Shown here: piece after piece, positions 46,411-56,448 of the stretch
Numbering within the stretch: the stretch's first letter is position 1
Layout of the letters: the number at the start of each line of letters is the position of its first letter
DNA from: Amphritea sp.
GTDB lineage: Bacteria > Pseudomonadota > Gammaproteobacteria > Pseudomonadales > Balneatricaceae
DNA: 64,000 nt
Assembly (NCBI RefSeq): GCF_016744155.1
Contig: NZ_JADGEW010000011.1
Location: 21,502 to 85,501 of the forward strand
Direction of reading: 5' to 3'
Program-made: the position numbers and the translations under genes
Notes under the pieces: generated by a model
The model's input: the letters and a program-made list of their open reading frames with translations, nothing else
What the model was told of the DNA's origin: nothing
The model's database searches: none

Positions 46411-46917
46411 TTAGCGTTGCAAGGTAAGTGTATTGCCTCGCTGGGTGAGTTCCAGATGCTGTAAAAAACTCATGCCTAGCAAGATAGTCTCGCCCTGCAT
46501 GTGTGGATTGATGTGGGCAGATACATTAGGTAGTGATAACCCGCCTAAAGCAACCGAATCAAGCAGGGTATCATAGACTTTGATAGTGCCATTGGCGGTA
46601 TTGGCATAGGAAGCTCGGCCAGGGGTCAGCTTGAGCCTATCGGCAAGTACACCGGGGATACTGATATCGGTCGCACCGGTGTCCAGCAGAAAGCGAACCG
46701 GTTCACCGTTGATGCTACCGGGGGCTATATAATGTCCCTGGCGATTACGTTGTAACACGACAGGCTCACTACTTTTTGTGGTGGCCAAATCGTAGTTAGG
46801 ATCATGTTTTTGAAGCAGCTGATCCTGGAATAATAGATAAAACACGCCCAGGATGATAACCCAGGTCAGATGGGTAAAGAGCTTGGCAATAAAACGCCGG
46901 CTGCTGTCCTGTTTCAT
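46411..46917 (-). CDS. Membrane-anchored retropepsin-like aspartic protease
   Basis: 168 residues: one N-terminal transmembrane helix (about 12-32) and a clan AA aspartic-protease domain with the single catalytic motif LLDTGATDISIP, a flap-like region and the GMSFLQHLEL sequence typical of the TIGR02281 group. A homodimer is required for activity. It faces the periplasm. Substrate unknown. A small interrupted membrane-protein frame lies 12 bases downstream. Confidence 0.88.
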   Translation of the reverse strand: MKQDSSRRFIAKLFTHLTWVIILGVFYLLFQDQLLQKHDPNYDLATTKSSEPVVLQRNRQGHYIAPGSINGEPVRFLLDTGATDISIPGVLADRLKLTPGRASYANTANGTIKVYDTLLDSVALGGLSLPNVSAHINPHMQGETILLGMSFLQHLELTQRGNTLTLQR

Positions 46918-47132
46918 AATGCTCCTGTATATTACGTTTAGTCATAGACTTAAGTATGATTAATAATATTTTGTCCGGTTCAGTTCGCCAGCAATTTATG
47001 TCACCGTCTTTTCATCAGAAAAGATAAAGCTCAGTAGGTTCAGTTTTAGCATAAGCTAACTGATTAGGAATACCCTCTGTGTCAGATTGCTGCAAGTAAT
47101 TGACTTGATAAAGTAAATTGGAGAGAAATCGA

Positions 47133-48398
47133 GTGCAGTTCCATTCCCAACGCCAGATGATTGCTGATGAAGTACATGCCCGGCCGTTTCAACACCTTAG
47201 CGCGCCACTGAAAGTACTGCATTTCGCCCTAATGCTTGAAGAAAAGAGTATCTCTGAAGTACGTAATGACATATCGGAGTTCTTTGTCGCTTGCGGTGGA
47301 CAGGCGATGGAACCTGGGGCGAGTTTCTGCTATCAGCAACTGGAGACGCTGGCGCTGCGTTGGGAAGCGCATACAGAGTTTTACACTCTGACGCTTTACC
47401 ATAATCAACTAGATAATAGCTGGGAACAGACGCTGCCAGGGTTGCCGGACAACTGGAACGATCAACTCCCCGGCGAATTGATAGCCGGTGTTCAGATTCA
47501 AGTGCTAGCACCTTCCGCCGAAGGTGATGAACAGATGGCAAAAGATCTGTTTAAAAATAATCAGTATATTGGTTCCAATGTAATGCGAGGGGCCGCCAGG
47601 GTCTGGACCGATTTTCGCGCAGAAGGTGAGTTTTTTCTTGATCGTATTCTGGTGAAGAACATCGATATGCACGGTTACCAGTGCGGTCGACTGATACAGC
47701 GTCTGTGTGAAATTGATACTTACCGGGCAGTGGCTTTATTAGGCATAGAGCCTGCACGCAAAGTGATGCAAAAGGTCACCAAACTGGATCGTGAACTGGC
47801 TGAAATTACCGTCAAGTTAAGTGAACTGGAAAAAGGGGACGAGTCAGATACTCTGGATGCTCTGATGGCGTTGTCAGCCCAGGCGGAAGAGATCTCAGCG
47901 GATACGGTGAACCGCTTTTCAGCTTCCGATGCTTACTATGCGCTAGTAAGGATGCGGATCTCTGAATTGGAAGAGATCCGTATTGAAGGATTGCAGACGC
48001 TGGAACAGTTTATTGAGCGTCGGGTTGATCCGGCAATGCGAACCTGGCGAGCGGCAGCACAACGTCTGGAACGGTTGTCTCAGCGAATCGCCCGTGCCAG
48101 TAACCTGTTGCGTTCCCGGGTAGATCTATCGACTGAACAGAAGATCCACGGTCTGCTCAGCTCAATGAATAAACGTACTCGCCGTCAGTTGAACCTGCAG
48201 GCGAAATTGGAAACTTTCTCCATTATCGTAGTGACGTACTACCTGTTCGATCTGGTGGAGCGGACTATCCGTCATATGACGACAGGAGAGCCTCGAGAAA
48301 TGGCTATTAACTGGCTTAGTTATTCCTTGCCGGGGATTGTCTTGCTGGTTTGGTGGTATGTCCGGCGGGTCACTAAAGAGTTTAAATCTGATGATTAA
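47133..48398 (+). CDS. DUF3422 membrane-anchored protein
   Basis: 421 residues from GTG 47133, with GGAGAG at 47120-47125; a TTG at 47118 lies inside that site and is less likely. The large cytoplasmic part begins with the family landmark RQMIADEVHARPF, has a long coiled-coil-like middle (about 210-340) and ends with two transmembrane helices (about 365-383 and 395-415). DUF3422 proteins resemble CorA-like channels in outline, but no function is established. Confidence 0.88.
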   Translation: MQFHSQRQMIADEVHARPFQHLSAPLKVLHFALMLEEKSISEVRNDISEFFVACGGQAMEPGASFCYQQLETLALRWEAHTEFYTLTLYHNQLDNSWEQTLPGLPDNWNDQLPGELIAGVQIQVLAPSAEGDEQMAKDLFKNNQYIGSNVMRGAARVWTDFRAEGEFFLDRILVKNIDMHGYQCGRLIQRLCEIDTYRAVALLGIEPARKVMQKVTKLDRELAEITVKLSELEKGDESDTLDALMALSAQAEEISADTVNRFSASDAYYALVRMRISELEEIRIEGLQTLEQFIERRVDPAMRTWRAAAQRLERLSQRIARASNLLRSRVDLSTEQKIHGLLSSMNKRTRRQLNLQAKLETFSIIVVTYYLFDLVERTIRHMTTGEPREMAINWLSYSLPGIVLLVWWYVRRVTKEFKSDD

Positions 48399-48550
48399 GA
48401 CTTTGCCGAAATTTATTTTTTGTTAATTAAAGTACTTATGTCAGTGTTAAAACTGGGCAAATGCCTTCGAAACAGCTGTGTTAACTGCGGTAAATGAAGT
48501 GGTTGAGAAGGGATTTATCCCGGTTGCAAAATCTACAGGCCGATAGGCTG

Positions 48551-48578
48551 TTGCATCTATTGGACAGGCTGTTATACT
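48551..48578 (+). promoter_or_regulatory. Sigma-70-type promoter of the SRP RNA gene
   Basis: TTGCAT (48551-48556) and TATACT (48573-48578) are separated by 16 bases. Transcription would start near 48585, leaving a short 5' leader to be removed by RNase P. Confidence 0.6.
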
Positions 48579-48620
48579 GCCGCCTGTCTTGTTCGAGACG
48601 ACCTTAAGTGGTCACGTTAT

Positions 48621-48734
48621 GGTGGCTCCATTGGTCCTCCCGCAACGATAAACCGTGAACCTGGTCAGACCTGGAAGGGAGCAGCCACAGCGGTGGATTT
48701 GTGTGCCGGGATGTGGCTGGTGGAGTCGTCACCC
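48621..48734 (+). ncRNA. ffs: Signal recognition particle RNA (4.5S RNA)
   Basis: The stretch follows E. coli 4.5S RNA almost block by block. Landmarks are GGTCCTCCCGCAACG near the 5' end, the conserved domain IV loop parts CTGGTCAGACCTGGAAGG and GGAGCAGCCA, and the returning strand GTGTGCCGGGATGTGGCTGG. The 5' GGTGGCTCC pairs with 3' GGAGTCGTCACC to close the rod. It binds Ffh for co-translational targeting of membrane proteins. The ends are estimated to within a few bases. Confidence 0.95.
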
Positions 48735-49040
48735 AAAACTCCCCATCTCTATCTTGTTTATCTGCTGAATCAGCAATCTACTCTATTTTTATTCTTTTAA
48801 TATCCGTACTGTTGCTTGAATTCTTGTTGTGGGTGCTGCATTTAATCTTCTACCTGAGAACTTTGCGTGGGTGAATTGTGTTTTTGTAGGAGCGATGCCC
48901 TTATCGCAATAGAGGAGACTAGTTGAGCTAGCCTTTAAGATTATTTCTGATTATCGCAGTACTGCTTTGCTGTTTATTCCGCTTTCCTGAGCAGACCAAG
49001 ATCAATGCCTCTGGCCTCTTTGAGTACAGAATAAATTTCT
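48735..49040. other. Intergenic region after the SRP RNA
   Basis: No gene that I can support. One REP-like element is present at 48885-48907. The region marks the start of more AT-rich sequence. Confidence 0.5.
48885..48907. repeat. Single REP-like element
   Basis: TGTAGGAGCGA followed by an imperfect GCGAT/ATCGC hairpin resembles the GTAGGAGCGA-type REP sequences common in pseudomonads and relatives. Only one copy is seen. Confidence 0.45.
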
Positions 49041-49454
49041 CTAATCATCTGCACAGACTGCGACCATTTTTTCACAGCCACTATCCGCAGAGTCTCTATC
49101 TCGGCATCTGCTACGAGCTGCTCTTTTTGCTTCTGACAATGTATCTCGGGTTGACCTGTGCCACTTAGCATCCCCATCGTGATCATTACGCGCGTAGACA
49201 GCGAAACACCTTTGCGTTGTATGTCTAATTTTGCAGTCGTAACCGTTTTTTCTACACCCTTTGAGAGCGCTGGCTTTTACTTCGCGTTCATAGCCATAGC
49301 CGGATGACCAACCAAAATTATCACCACCATCGCTATCATCTACAATTCCTATTGCGAGAGCGGCCCAATGATCCTTTTCTTCCGAAAGTGCTAGAGAGCT
49401 CAATAGTGAAAACGTTATTGATACAATGACAGTTATAGTCTTAATGATTTTCAT
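49041..49454 (-). CDS. Exported DUF4189-like protein
   Basis: 137 residues with a signal peptide ending near ALA/LS (about residue 24). The mature part has the DUF4189 pattern: AALAIG near the start, SALKGCRKNGYDCKI with two cysteines, and CFAVYARND. Five or six cysteines in the mature region suggest disulfides and periplasmic or secreted location. Function unknown. Base composition is closer to the AT-rich neighbourhood than to the genes left of the SRP RNA. Confidence 0.78.
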   Translation of the reverse strand: MKIIKTITVIVSITFSLLSSLALSEEKDHWAALAIGIVDDSDGGDNFGWSSGYGYEREVKASALKGCRKNGYDCKIRHTTQRCFAVYARNDHDGDAKWHRSTRDTLSEAKRAARSRCRDRDSADSGCEKMVAVCADD

Positions 49455-49928
49455 ATTGCTGCCTTCTATGTTGAGGCGTATATACCATCAAAGGTGAGCT
49501 GATTTATCGTTTTACCTAAATGGCATGTTAGCCGGTCAGCGACTAATTAGTACAGAAATTAGTACACAAGGCTTGATGGATGGTCAGACAAAGAGGGCTT
49601 AATGAAACCTGATGTTAACTTGTAGTTCGTTAGGTAAGTACGCTGAAAGTCTTGTAACTTTTGGTCTTGCCTTAGACGAGTTTCAGTAATGCCGCACTAA
49701 CTGGAGTTGTACAACTAAGCGAGTGTACAAGGAAAATATTAGCCTACGAAACGCTAGCTGATATAGAGTTAATAAGTGTGTTACCACGATCCATTGAGCT
49801 TACAACGCCATGGCGTAAATATCACTGCTGATAGTTTTTAATAATAGAGATTAAATAGACACCCCAAGACAGTATGGTGAAGCTAGGCAGGCTGTCTGGG
49901 GGTGTGTGAATAAGTTTGAATTTGAAAG
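49455..49928. other. 474-base AT-rich intergenic region
   Basis: No gene seen. It holds a direct repeat of ATTAGTACA (around 49546-49567). At 49859-49908 there is a long imperfect hairpin (ACACCCC-AGACAG / CTGTCT-GGGGTGT) that may terminate the YbjN-like gene on the minus strand. Confidence 0.5.
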
Positions 49929-50414
49929 TTATTGACCTAAAACTTGTTCTTTAAAAATTGGGACGATCGTTCCCCAATAACTGAAAGAATCTTCAAGATT
50001 TTGTATGGTTACACCATAATCCAGATTTACAGCCATATCTAAATTAGGATCGCCGTCATTATCCAAATAAGCAACGCCAAACTTCTTAGTTCTATTCCAC
50101 TCGTTTATTGTTTTAAGTGAAATTCGTTCATCCATGGACCAGGCGGTGCCAAATTTTATTTCATCACACTTTTCGCCGTTAGAGTCACAGCCGTAGAAAT
50201 AGATTCCGTATTTTGTGCCATCCATCCGTCCACTTATTTTAGGGTCTCCGGTGGAGTCTGTTGTCAATCGAGCGCTGCCAAATCCTCTGGCTATATTCAA
50301 AAGAGCATCAGGGTCATCGGCTGAGATTAAATCTGCTGCATATGCTGTTGGCATAATAGATGGTAAAAGCATACAAGCTGACAAAATAGCAGACTTGATA
50401 ATAAGTTTGTCCAT
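49929..50414 (-). CDS. Exported YbjN-like protein
   Basis: 161 residues with a signal peptide (cleavage near TAYA/AD, about residue 26). The remainder fits the YbjN/T3SS-chaperone-like fold (ARGFGSARLTTDSTGDPKI, then FGTAWSMDERISLKTINEW and a C-terminal helix). An acidic loop (LDNDGDPNLD) could bind calcium. Cysteines C75 and C80 region (YGCDSNGEKCDE) may pair. Exported YbjN proteins have no known activity. Confidence 0.78.
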   Translation of the reverse strand: MDKLIIKSAILSACMLLPSIMPTAYAADLISADDPDALLNIARGFGSARLTTDSTGDPKISGRMDGTKYGIYFYGCDSNGEKCDEIKFGTAWSMDERISLKTINEWNRTKKFGVAYLDNDGDPNLDMAVNLDYGVTIQNLEDSFSYWGTIVPIFKEQVLGQ

Positions 50415-50948
50415 AGTGGTTAGTATCCTTAAATTAAGGTGGAATTGTTTTGAATAACCAACGAATGTATATCTTGATGATCGAGGGTATAACGAAGTTT
50501 ATAAGTTATAAACAATGTAGCCCTTCAACAATTACATTGGCAAAACAGTACCAGTTGGCTGAATCAATTGTATATTAGGTGTTCAATATAAACGACATAG
50601 ATTACCAGCTTATTGCTCATTGTGAGGACGAAAACCCATGATTCAGTATGATACTTTAGTGGCGAGAGGCTAATTCTGAGTCGCTCTTAGTTGTAACTGT
50701 CTTGGCTGAGAACTGCCTTCTAGGGTGGCTGTTTTCTTTTTCAAATTTTTTTTAAAAAAAGTCTTCACATTATATTCCATTGAAAACTTTCCTAGAACAG
50801 TAAAAATATCATCTAAATTTAAGCTCAGAGCAATTAGATTGCTGAACAACGTCCTAAAGCTTTAGGAATATCATCTTATTTTAAACTGCTCCTCAATATG
50901 AGATTCTTAACGCCCGGTAAGGATAACTTGTGGTTGAAAGGAGGGTTT
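50415..50948. other. AT-rich region upstream of the caspase cluster
   Basis: No gene supported. An in-frame ATG at 50898 lies in this stretch without a ribosome binding site. The cluster promoter is presumably here, but no clear regulator site is visible. Confidence 0.5.
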
Positions 50949-53900
50949 GTGCGGCTTATAACTTTGATTATTGCATTACTGTTGAATATAAGTACATTTC
51001 CTGCTTTTGGGAATCAAGCTAACAGCCGTATATTTCTAGCCCAGAGCCTACAACACTTTAACCCGCTCGGGGATCCAGTCTGTGATGATTTGCTGACACA
51101 AGGGCTATCCTTTCCAATGGAAGCAGCAAGTGTTGAAAGTATCAAAGCCTGTCGCAGTCGTATTAAAGTATTGATGGCTGAATCAGTACCTTTATTATTC
51201 CATACTGATGGAACCCCTGATGAGGCTATGACAGGAAGCATGGCTAATCTTTTTGCCTGGGATAGTTTGTTGATGTATTGGATTGGGCAGCTCGATTTCG
51301 AGGATCCTGATGGGAATATTTTTTTTGCCAGCCAAAGTGCCTATCAGGCAATTAATTATCTAAAGCTTGTGGATCCTGAGCCTGTTACGCTTGCACGGTT
51401 TCAGCTATTGGCCATGGCTTTATACGTTAAAAGTCAGATGTTATCTGATATTGAAAAGTATGAGTCAGCGTATCAGAAGTTCTTGAATATCCACGATAGT
51501 ATTGCCCAGGATAGTGATATGTTTTCCGGGTTAGAGCGCTTATCGTTACGTGCTTATAGTGCCTATTGGTTAGGGATTCTAAATATCCATAATCAATTAA
51601 GTGTTCGGCTGTTAGAAACAGAAGAGCAGCGTAAACAGACCAAAATGGCGACTTACAGATTTTTGCAGGAAGCGTATGAAACCGAAACTAATGAAAATGT
51701 TCGTTTAGAGTATTTATTGACGTTAGCAAGGCAGTTTCAGTTTGAATCTCCGCCAACAGAAGCGAATATTTTTTCCCGTGAAGTCTTAGTAAGTGAAATT
51801 GAAAACAGTGCTGCTAATGTAGACAATATCCAGCTAAAGGTCTGGAATTTGATCGATCAAGCTCGCCGATTGTCTTATGACGTGAAGTCGGTTGGGGATG
51901 CAGCAGATATACAATTAGAACGTTTGCTAGACCAGGCTGAACGGATTAGTGAAAAGCTGAACTTACATCATTATCTGACGGATATTGTAGTTTTACGGTT
52001 GCAAATAGCGATAACCTTTTCTAATCAAGATAGGGTGGAAGTGCTGCTTGAGAGACAAGCGGAGCTAATGCACTATATTAGTGTGCTGGTAGAGGAAAAA
52101 TCGCCTCAAATAGCGCTGTGGACAAATCGTTATTTCCAGCTAATTGATACATTTGGCCAGGCACTGATTATGTTCAATGACCATGAGAGAGCTGTAGATT
52201 TTTTTACGACTCTGGAATCTCAGGGTTTGGTTTCAGCGGCGCTGAATTTATCTGCTCTGCATCTTCAGAAGAGCGATTATCTTGCTGCTATTAAGGTACT
52301 AACGGATATCAGTAGCGATCTATCTGGTGATCAGAGAGTCGTGTATAGACACAATCTTAGTCTGGCGAAGCACCTTTCTGGTGATATAAGTGGGGCTATT
52401 GCACTCTTGTCTGATGATGATTCGCCTTCAGATATTATGGTTGCATATCAAGCGGCACTTTATGCGTTCAATCGCCAAGATGTTCAAGCAATAACGCTAA
52501 TTAAAAAACACGCAGGGGTAGGTTATGGTGCATTTGCGCAATCCTTAAATCGCACAGCACTTGCTATTTATAGCCGTGATAAAACAAACGCTGCGGTGGG
52601 TTCGATAATTAACCCCTTGCAGCCACTCTATAGCTTTGCAGATGAGTGGATCTATAGCAGTACAACAGAAAAAAGCGGTTTTTCTTATTTTCAGGGCCCC
52701 ACAGAATTATTGTCTGAAGATCGTGCCACGCTGGTAGCGGGTCTTGGTGGCGATAGTATTTCTTACAATAGCCTGCTTTCCTTTACTGGCAATATAGCCG
52801 CGTTAGCTAGCGGTAATCAAATAACCCTATGGGGTGCTGATAATGGTTTACCGTTTCGGCGTCTGACCAGTAGTGGCAGCGTTGAATATATGGATTTTCT
52901 TCATGATGATCAGCACCTGTTGGTTCAAAGCTCAGATAATTTACTGACTTTATGGAACCTTGCTACGGGAGAATCTATTTACACCTTGCCGACCGATAGT
53001 AACGTTTGGAAAGCATTTCTAATAAACCACAGTAAAGATACCGTACTGTATATGAATGCGTATTCTCAATTAGTTGAGATGGATTTATTTGATCCGGCTA
53101 AAAATCGTAGTATTACGGCTGCTAGCGGCAGCCGGCATTTTACTATCGATGATAAGGGCGAACGCTTATTTTTTGTTCGCGGCGAGTGGGGAGAGAATAC
53201 CGAGTGGAATGAATATTTAGTTAGTTATGATCTTGAGGAGCAAAGCATACTCGATCAAACTCGCGTAACCGGGGTGCTAGAATTAAACTTCCTGACATAT
53301 AAGCAGCAGCTCTTAATTATCAGCAGTGATGACGAAGGTTATAAACTTAATATCTGGAATCAGAACGTTGAATTGAGTGAAGGAAAGCCGCTTTTTTTTA
53401 GTCATCGTGTGAACGTGATAAGAGGAAGTACGAAGGGCAAAAAGTTGCGAATCAGGGGCCAGGATGCTGATAAAATTCTGGATTTAGATCTGTTAAGTCT
53501 GGAAACTTTTTCTGATTCGAGCAGTCGTAGGCTGCTGCATTTATCGGCTCACACAGAACGTGCGCTACTACACAAAGCAGATAGTAATAGCTTACAAGTT
53601 GTTGATTTTATGACCATGCAACCGATTGCCACTCTGAAGCGGCAGGAATCTGATCCGGGCGTTGCCTTTTATGATGAAGAGCGCGAACGGTTATTAGTTT
53701 CTTCAGGCTACAATCGCTTGCATATCTGGGATATGAGCACCGGACAGGAGCTACTTCGTAGAGAGCAATCACCGGTGCTGAATCCTGACTATATTAACGG
53801 TCAGCTGATAGCGATAGCAGATAATATCGATGCTTACGCGCTAGAGGGAAACCAGTGGGGATATTTTGGGCAAGGGGAGTTTTTGATGAAATCTCTGCCG

Positions 53901-56060
53901 GTCCCCGAGGATATTCTCAATAACAAGCTGGGTGCTGAGCTTCAGACTTTTGAAAGTAATGGTCATGTCTATTTCAGCGCATTGGATATCTATTACAGTG
54001 AACATCGTAAACGTCGGGTGTGGCGTAGTGACCTGGCAATGACGCAAGCGGAGCTACTTCCCTGGTCTTTGGTAAACGAAAAAATTGTCGCAATATCAGA
54101 GCAAAAACAGCGTCTTATTACTGAAGATGGCAGTCGAGTTATTATTCGTGCGCTAGACGATGGAGTTATGACTAGTGAAATTTCAGTTACTGAAAATTAC
54201 GGCGGGCTTAAAGATATCAGGGTTGCTTGGGTCGACGTACAGCACGAAACGATATGGATTGAACTCGATAATCGGCTCGTAGCTTATAATTTTAATGGTG
54301 TAGCGATTCATCGTTTTGCTGATGAACTAGGCCGCTTAATTGATGTCGATGGGCATCATGAATTGCCTTACTTTATTGCCAGTTACGAGGTTTCCGGGTC
54401 AACATTATTACGCCAAGTTAGTCGAGAAACTGGAGCAGTATTACGTAGCGATATATTGGTTAAGCGGGTGGCTGAGAATATCAATTTTTCATCACAGGCC
54501 AATTATCTGTTGGTTTCCACTGAAGTTGGAAGTATAGAATTTTGGTCATTAGGTAAAAATAAGGCTCTATTTTCAATGTATTTGCTGCCTGATAATACTT
54601 GGGCCGTCATTGATCCACGGGGGCGTTTTGATACGAATAACTTGACGGACTTGGACTATTTAGCCTGGCGTTTACCGCAGGATCCAATGAAGTCGTATCC
54701 GGTTGATATTTTCCTGCGAGATTTTTATGAACCTCGCCTAATTCCCCGTCTTCTAAACGATGCTCCATTTAGCCCAATACCTAATTTGAGCCTGATTAAC
54801 CGCTGGCAACCTGAAATAAATATTAGTCAGGTAACAAAAAATAGCAGAGGTAAACTGAGTGTTACCGTTGAGCTAGAGCAGGGGGAATGGCCTGATGTTA
54901 AGCAGGCAAGGGCCTATGACCTGCGTTTATTTCGTGATGGCCAGCAAGTTGCAGTTTTTCCAAAAGATCATGGTGAGATTGTGTTTAATAGTTCCGGCAC
55001 GCAATCAGTTTTATTCGAAGATATTGCGCTACCGAACCTGCGCCAAGGACAGCACGTTAAATTGACAGCGATTGCATTTAACAGTGATGGGGTTAAAAGT
55101 CAGACTGCTCATTATAGTTATACTCAGGCAGTGGACAGTGATAGGCAGCCAGCTCGTGCTTTCATCGTCAATATTGGTATCGATCACTATAGTGATACGG
55201 CTTGGAATTTAGCATTTGCCGGTAATGATGCGAAGTTACTGGCGAGTACCCTAACAGGAAATTTACGAAACTCAGAGGCATATCAAAGTGTTCACCAGCA
55301 AGTGTTAACGACTCGGGCTGATCGTTTTATTGATAAAACCCAAGTGCGCTCAGTTTTAGATGCTTTGGCCACTAACAACGGGGCCGAAAATCAATTTGAT
55401 TATGGGCTTCATCAAAGTACGCCGAATGACACCATTATTATTACCTGGTCCGGGCATGGTTATGTGAATCAACAAGGAGAGTTTTACCTACTTACCTCTG
55501 AGCTGGGTCAAGGTGGCAAAGATATGAATGCTCTGCTCGAAGGAGCAGTAAGTGTCACCGAGTTATCAACTTGGATTGAAGGTATCGATGCCAATAGATT
55601 TATACTGATTATCGATGCATGCCATTCAGCAGCCGCAGTTGAATCCGGCGAATTCAAGCCTGGCCCAATGGGGAGTAAGGGATTTGGTCAGTTGGCGTGG
55701 TATAAAGGTATGCAGATCCTTACTGCTAGTCAGGCTAACGATGTAGCGTTGGAAAGCAGCTTGCTAGAACACGGCTTACTTACATATTCACTGGTAAATG
55801 ATGGCCTTGTGGAACAGCAAGCAGACTTCTTGCCAGCTGATGGCATACTATCGGCTAGTGAGTGGCTAAAGTATGGTCAGCACCGGGTACCGGAAATATA
55901 TAGGCTGTTAAAAGCAGGTAATACTACAAGCTTCAAGACCAGTCGTGGTGTCGTACGAAAAAACATTCCTCGGGTTGAAAATGTCCAAATGCCAGGTCTG
56001 TTCGATTTTTATCGTGGTGATCAAGAAATGCAGCTACAAGTTAACCGTCAGGGTGAATGA
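50949..56060 (+). CDS. Giant exported caspase-family protein with helical repeats and beta-propeller
   Basis: I take GTG 50949 as start: a perfect AGGAGG lies at 50939-50944 and the product then begins with a signal peptide (MRLITLIIALLLNISTFPAFG), giving 1703 residues. The upstream ATG 50898 has no ribosome binding site. Residues about 25-560 are helical, TPR-like. About 590-1230 form WD40-like blades (LLTLWNLATGESIYTLP, HIWDMSTGQELLR, IEFWSLGKNKALFSM). A beta-sandwich-like linker follows. The C-terminal caspase domain begins near 1403 (RAFIVNIGIDHYSD) with catalytic His1503 (SGHGY) and Cys1558 (DACHS). It should act outside the cytoplasm. First of a five-gene same-strand cluster; substrate unknown. 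Confidence 0.88.
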   Translation: MRLITLIIALLLNISTFPAFGNQANSRIFLAQSLQHFNPLGDPVCDDLLTQGLSFPMEAASVESIKACRSRIKVLMAESVPLLFHTDGTPDEAMTGSMANLFAWDSLLMYWIGQLDFEDPDGNIFFASQSAYQAINYLKLVDPEPVTLARFQLLAMALYVKSQMLSDIEKYESAYQKFLNIHDSIAQDSDMFSGLERLSLRAYSAYWLGILNIHNQLSVRLLETEEQRKQTKMATYRFLQEAYETETNENVRLEYLLTLARQFQFESPPTEANIFSREVLVSEIENSAANVDNIQLKVWNLIDQARRLSYDVKSVGDAADIQLERLLDQAERISEKLNLHHYLTDIVVLRLQIAITFSNQDRVEVLLERQAELMHYISVLVEEKSPQIALWTNRYFQLIDTFGQALIMFNDHERAVDFFTTLESQGLVSAALNLSALHLQKSDYLAAIKVLTDISSDLSGDQRVVYRHNLSLAKHLSGDISGAIALLSDDDSPSDIMVAYQAALYAFNRQDVQAITLIKKHAGVGYGAFAQSLNRTALAIYSRDKTNAAVGSIINPLQPLYSFADEWIYSSTTEKSGFSYFQGPTELLSEDRATLVAGLGGDSISYNSLLSFTGNIAALASGNQITLWGADNGLPFRRLTSSGSVEYMDFLHDDQHLLVQSSDNLLTLWNLATGESIYTLPTDSNVWKAFLINHSKDTVLYMNAYSQLVEMDLFDPAKNRSITAASGSRHFTIDDKGERLFFVRGEWGENTEWNEYLVSYDLEEQSILDQTRVTGVLELNFLTYKQQLLIISSDDEGYKLNIWNQNVELSEGKPLFFSHRVNVIRGSTKGKKLRIRGQDADKILDLDLLSLETFSDSSSRRLLHLSAHTERALLHKADSNSLQVVDFMTMQPIATLKRQESDPGVAFYDEERERLLVSSGYNRLHIWDMSTGQELLRREQSPVLNPDYINGQLIAIADNIDAYALEGNQWGYFGQGEFLMKSLPVPEDILNNKLGAELQTFESNGHVYFSALDIYYSEHRKRRVWRSDLAMTQAELLPWSLVNEKIVAISEQKQRLITEDGSRVIIRALDDGVMTSEISVTENYGGLKDIRVAWVDVQHETIWIELDNRLVAYNFNGVAIHRFADELGRLIDVDGHHELPYFIASYEVSGSTLLRQVSRETGAVLRSDILVKRVAENINFSSQANYLLVSTEVGSIEFWSLGKNKALFSMYLLPDNTWAVIDPRGRFDTNNLTDLDYLAWRLPQDPMKSYPVDIFLRDFYEPRLIPRLLNDAPFSPIPNLSLINRWQPEINISQVTKNSRGKLSVTVELEQGEWPDVKQARAYDLRLFRDGQQVAVFPKDHGEIVFNSSGTQSVLFEDIALPNLRQGQHVKLTAIAFNSDGVKSQTAHYSYTQAVDSDRQPARAFIVNIGIDHYSDTAWNLAFAGNDAKLLASTLTGNLRNSEAYQSVHQQVLTTRADRFIDKTQVRSVLDALATNNGAENQFDYGLHQSTPNDTIIITWSGHGYVNQQGEFYLLTSELGQGGKDMNALLEGAVSVTELSTWIEGIDANRFILIIDACHSAAAVESGEFKPGPMGSKGFGQLAWYKGMQILTASQANDVALESSLLEHGLLTYSLVNDGLVEQQADFLPADGILSASEWLKYGQHRVPEIYRLLKAGNTTSFKTSRGVVRKNIPRVENVQMPGLFDFYRGDQEMQLQVNRQGE

Positions 56061-56448
56061 TTTGATGTTGATAGTCACATAGTAAACTTTAATTCCGTGC
56101 TGTTTAGTAACGTATTTATGGGCACGTTCGATATTTTATTATCGATAATTATTTTCAGTTGCAATGAAATACCATTAGCTGTCGTCACGTTTTTTATACA
56201 CTCAGAATGAACTAGGATGACTGAGTATATTATTTTGAACCCGGTGTGAGTTTTTTGATATTGCAGAGTGAATATTCAATCTATAAAAGAGGGTTTTATT
56301 CTACATCGGTTGTTCTACCTAGCCGGAATTGTTTGATTTTTTTATCCTCTTCAGAATCTTATTAGGGGAAGGGAATATAAATAAACAGTGTTACTTTTTT
56401 ACTGTATTTTCTAATTTCAACGTAATGAAAACATTCGCGTTTGCCTAA
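56061..56448. other. 388-base intergenic region in the caspase cluster
   Basis: No gene. AT-rich, with one weak dyad (ACTCAG/CTGAGT, 56199-56227). It probably contains a promoter for the EEP gene. Confidence 0.45.

Noticed and set aside
48974..49186. Minus-strand frame overlapping the end of the DUF4189-like gene
   Set aside because: It lies in another frame of a gene with signal peptide and conserved cysteines, and has no start signal of its own.
50898..50948. ATG 50898 as start of the giant caspase
   Set aside because: It has no ribosome binding site and places 17 residues before the signal peptide, while GTG 50949 has an ideal AGGAGG.
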